This document shows, in pieces, positions 5,518 to 6,073 of a stretch of 6,073 bases of DNA. The position numbers and the translations under genes are program-made. Position 1 is the first letter of the stretch; the number at the start of each line of letters is the position of its first letter. This DNA comes from Gammaproteobacteria bacterium RIFCSPHIGHO2_12_FULL_38_11 (GTDB lineage: Bacteria; Pseudomonadota; Gammaproteobacteria; Coxiellales; Coxiellaceae), in NCBI GenBank assembly GCA_001801515.1, contig MGXX01000033.1, positions 4,913-10,985 of the forward strand, in the 5' to 3' direction. The notes below the pieces were generated by a model. The model was not told the DNA's origin and searched no databases. It saw nothing but the letters and a program-made list of their open reading frames with translations.

Positions 5518-6073
5518 TTACTCGCGTCCAAACAGCGGCATGACCCGATCAAATTCCGTAGATTTTTGACTCGCAGCTTCTTCAGCTACAGGTAATAATT
5601 TTCCTGAAGAAAAAAATACCGGGCTGGTAACCTTTGATTTGAGTTGATCATCAGATGGCTGAAAGACTGAAAATGTCCTAACAGTTGATAGTGGCGCTGG
5701 GTGGTTAGCAAAAAATGATTGAATTTCTTTACCTTTAATAAAATATTCGTAAAGGTCGCCTGTTGGCAACTCATTTTCATGATCACATATAAGTTTTTCA
5801 ATTAATCGTTCATCAATCAACCGTGTGTTGTCTTTTCCATCGCTCTCCTTGCCAAGTAATATGGCAACAGCATCCCAACCATTAGATTGGCTTATAGTAT
5901 CTTTTAGAGATCCAATAAAAAGATAACCATAACTCGTTGGATAAATAAAGATACTGCCGCGTTGGCTTAATTCATGATGTTGTTTAGAGTTAAGTGTATT
6001 GCCAGATAGAAATTTATTTACGTTTTCTACCATGGATGACGAAATACAAACGAATAGATGTTGTTCACACGAT
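5518..6073 (-). CDS. Orphan protein, probably partial at the right edge (at least 171 aa)
   Basis: I do not recognise a family. From ATG 6033 the protein is 171 aa. However, that ATG has no purine-rich ribosome site (the bases before it read GTATTTCGTCATCC), and the frame stays open for 13 more codons to the edge (SCEQHLFVCISSS). The true start therefore probably lies outside the window. The visible part has a hydrophobic beta-like stretch GSIFIYPTSYGYLFIGSL (26-43), then a helical segment with many charged residues (71-105). The C-terminus looks disordered and contains AEEAASQKSTEFDR (150-163). An acidic EE about 20 residues from the end recalls, weakly, the acidic blocks of Dot/Icm substrates. 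There is no membrane segment in the visible part. The terminator-like repeat downstream suggests its transcript ends before the TPR gene. Confidence 0.65.
   Translation of the reverse strand, partial: SCEQHLFVCISSSMVENVNKFLSGNTLNSKQHHELSQRGSIFIYPTSYGYLFIGSLKDTISQSNGWDAVAILLGKESDGKDNTRLIDERLIEKLICDHENELPTGDLYEYFIKGKEIQSFFANHPAPLSTVRTFSVFQPSDDQLKSKVTSPVFFSSGKLLPVAEEAASQKSTEFDRVMPLFGRE

Overview
The window is AT-rich and gene-dense, with no phage, transposase, CRISPR, rRNA or tRNA signal. It reads as an accessory region of a host-associated gammaproteobacterium. The best guess is the Legionella/Coxiella/Berkiella side of the tree (Legionellales), because one gene encodes an N-terminal eukaryotic-type F-box followed by ankyrin-like repeats. 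Its neighbours are other eukaryote-like or orphan proteins: a weak ankyrin protein, a TPR protein and a small protein with a basic nuclear-localisation-like tail. The taxonomic placement is inference. No housekeeping gene is present to anchor it.

Layout, from low to high coordinates. A 234-aa protein with degenerate ankyrin motifs (70-774, minus) may overlap by ATGA a reading frame that runs off the left edge. Upstream of it on the same strand lies the 421-aa F-box/ankyrin protein (903-2168, minus). These two genes are preceded by recognisably homologous regulatory segments (775-885 and 2169-2264). Each has a hairpin-forming GC-rich motif, a perfect TATAAT, a TCGCA block, an ATAATAATAAC block, and exactly 47 bases between the -10 box and the ATG. 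They probably belong to one regulon. The only plus-strand gene is a small secreted peptide (2474-2656). Its reading frame appears to continue, one base out of phase, to 2747, which suggests a frameshift in a T5 run. Its upstream region carries a perfect 11-bp inverted repeat with long spacing (2326-2336/2409-2419).

Then come four minus-strand genes: a 145-aa orphan with a basic C-terminus (2834-3271); a 390-aa protein (3351-4523) in which I see spaced motifs resembling the ChaN/TraB/Tiki-type metal-dependent superfamily; a 253-aa TPR protein (4585-5346); and an orphan that is open to the right edge (5518-6073, probably partial). A perfect 14-bp-arm inverted repeat (5453-5488) separates the last two, and a perfect 14-bp AT-rich palindrome (4535-4548) lies just before the 390-aa gene.

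Taken together the region looks like a cluster of candidate secreted effectors acting inside a eukaryotic host. Individual genes have their own promoters and ribosome sites, and this is not a biochemical pathway operon. Export by a type IV (Dot/Icm-like) system is a hypothesis; no secretion-system gene is in the window.
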